Assembly: GCF_026241895.1 (NCBI RefSeq)
Contig: NZ_JAPJIV010000027.1
Coordinates: forward strand, 36,295 to 100,294
Length of the DNA: 64,000 nt
Direction of reading: 5' to 3'
Origin: Pseudomonas sp. RIT-562
Lineage (GTDB): Bacteria; Pseudomonadota; Gammaproteobacteria; Pseudomonadales; Pseudomonadaceae
Shown: piece by piece, positions 63,395 to 64,000 of the stretch
Layout of the letters: each line of letters opens with the position of its first letter
How positions within the stretch are numbered: the stretch's first letter is position 1
Program-made: the position numbers and the translations under genes
Notes under the pieces: model-generated
The model's input: only the letters and a program-made list of their open reading frames with translations
Database searches by the model: none
Told to the model about the DNA's origin: nothing

Positions 63395-64000
63395 ATGAGA
63401 GCACTCACCTATCACGGCGCGCACAGCGTCAAAGTCGACACGGTTCCCGATCCGGTTATTGAGGAAAGTGATGACATCATTCTCCGGGTTACCGCAACGG
63501 CGATATGCGGATCCGACCTCCACCTCTATCGGGGAAAGATTCCAACTGTCGAGCATGGCGATATCTTCGGCCATGAGTTTATGGGAATCGTTGAAGAGGC
63601 AGGCTCAGAAGTGACCGCCGTGCAACCCGGCGACCGTGTGGTAATTCCCTTTGTAATCGCCTGCGGTAGCTGTTTCTTCTGCGCAATGGATCTGTTCGCG
63701 GCCTGCGAAACAACAAATACAGGGCGCGGGGCGATCATCAATAAAAAGGCAATACCACCAGGAGCCGCGCTGTTCGGCTTCAGTCACATGTACGGCGGTG
63801 TGCCTGGCGGGCAAGCCGAATACGTGCGCGTACCAAAAGCCAACACCGGGCCGTTTAAAGTGCCGGGGACGCTGTCGGATGAAAAGGTTCTTTTCCTGTC
63901 AGACATCCTTCCAACTGCTTATCAGGCCGTAACGAATGCGGGGATTGGTAATGGCTCCAGCATCGCCATCTATGGTGCAGGCCCCGTAGGGTTGTTGAGT
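63395..64000 (+). CDS. Zinc-dependent alcohol dehydrogenase (3' end outside window)
   Basis: 202 codons from ATG 63395 (GTAGGTAAG upstream). Medium-chain dehydrogenase: TATAICGSDLHLYRG, GHEFMGIVEEAGSEVTAVQP, structural cysteines in IACGSCFFCAMDLFAACE, and the Rossmann start SIAIYGAGPVGLLS at the window edge. It is distinct from, but related to, the 58699 dehydrogenase. It probably oxidises an alcohol or aldehyde with NAD. Confidence 0.85.
   Translation, partial: MRALTYHGAHSVKVDTVPDPVIEESDDIILRVTATAICGSDLHLYRGKIPTVEHGDIFGHEFMGIVEEAGSEVTAVQPGDRVVIPFVIACGSCFFCAMDLFAACETTNTGRGAIINKKAIPPGAALFGFSHMYGGVPGGQAEYVRVPKANTGPFKVPGTLSDEKVLFLSDILPTAYQAVTNAGIGNGSSIAIYGAGPVGLLS

Overview
The window looks like a chromosome segment of a fluorescent-group Pseudomonas. 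It has GC-rich core genes, REP-type repeats of the GTAGGAGC / GCGGGCAAGC kind, and a GapN-like dehydrogenase, a DMT exporter and an Lrp regulator of pseudomonad type. No taxonomic search was possible, so this rests on gene and repeat style.

Bases 1-5,107 are ordinary chromosome: a partial GGDEF protein, the GapN-like aldehyde dehydrogenase, a four-unit REPIN array, an EamA exporter, an Lrp/AsnC regulator and a small lipoprotein with a strong terminator. At 5,107 the chromosome is interrupted. The last 19 codons of a Bax-inhibitor-1/YccA gene remain on the minus strand, and foreign AT-rich DNA begins at once. Next comes a four-gene, overlapping operon (5,408-11,964). It encodes three large tyrosine-recombinase-like proteins and one helix-turn-helix/coiled-coil protein, the ginABCD arrangement that defines GInt genomic islands. 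I read everything from 5,108 to the end of the window as island cargo. The right attachment site and the rest of yccA are not in view.

From 12 to 39 kb lies a defence and conflict-gene graveyard. It holds Xre/MbcA-type antitoxins without a RES toxin, a GIY-YIG protein head-to-head with a degenerate Fic protein (with two more decayed copies), and a type II CBASS-like operon. In transcription order that operon is truncated CD-NTase, Cap2, Cap3, a DisA_N-like protein and a Cap15-like 2TM/beta-barrel effector. The region also has a second truncated CD-NTase with an AGS-C sensor, an Abi_C-like protein, a DUF3883 protein, a broken DEDDh exonuclease and a uracil-DNA-glycosylase-like pair. Both CD-NTases have lost the catalytic N-terminal half at about the same domain boundary, and Cap3 has lost a metal-binding histidine. 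A hairpin repeat (GCCGGGCC-loop-GGCCCGAAG) occurs six times, always in the same orientation and always just past the 3' end of a gene.

From 40 to 64 kb the cargo is metabolic and stress-related: a DUF421 membrane protein, an FdhF/YdeP-type molybdopterin oxidoreductase, a DUF2252 remnant fused to a truncated IS21 element, a HAD phosphatase and an APC permease. Further along are VOC and SH3 proteins, a run of alpha/beta-hydrolase, catalase and lipase-like genes with single-base frameshifts, a glutathione-independent formaldehyde dehydrogenase, a haloalkanoate-dehalogenase-like hydrolase between two paralogous small membrane proteins, a glycosyltransferase and a partial zinc alcohol dehydrogenase. 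Several short stretches are decayed copies of genes elsewhere in the window. This suggests repeated acquisition, duplication and decay inside the island.
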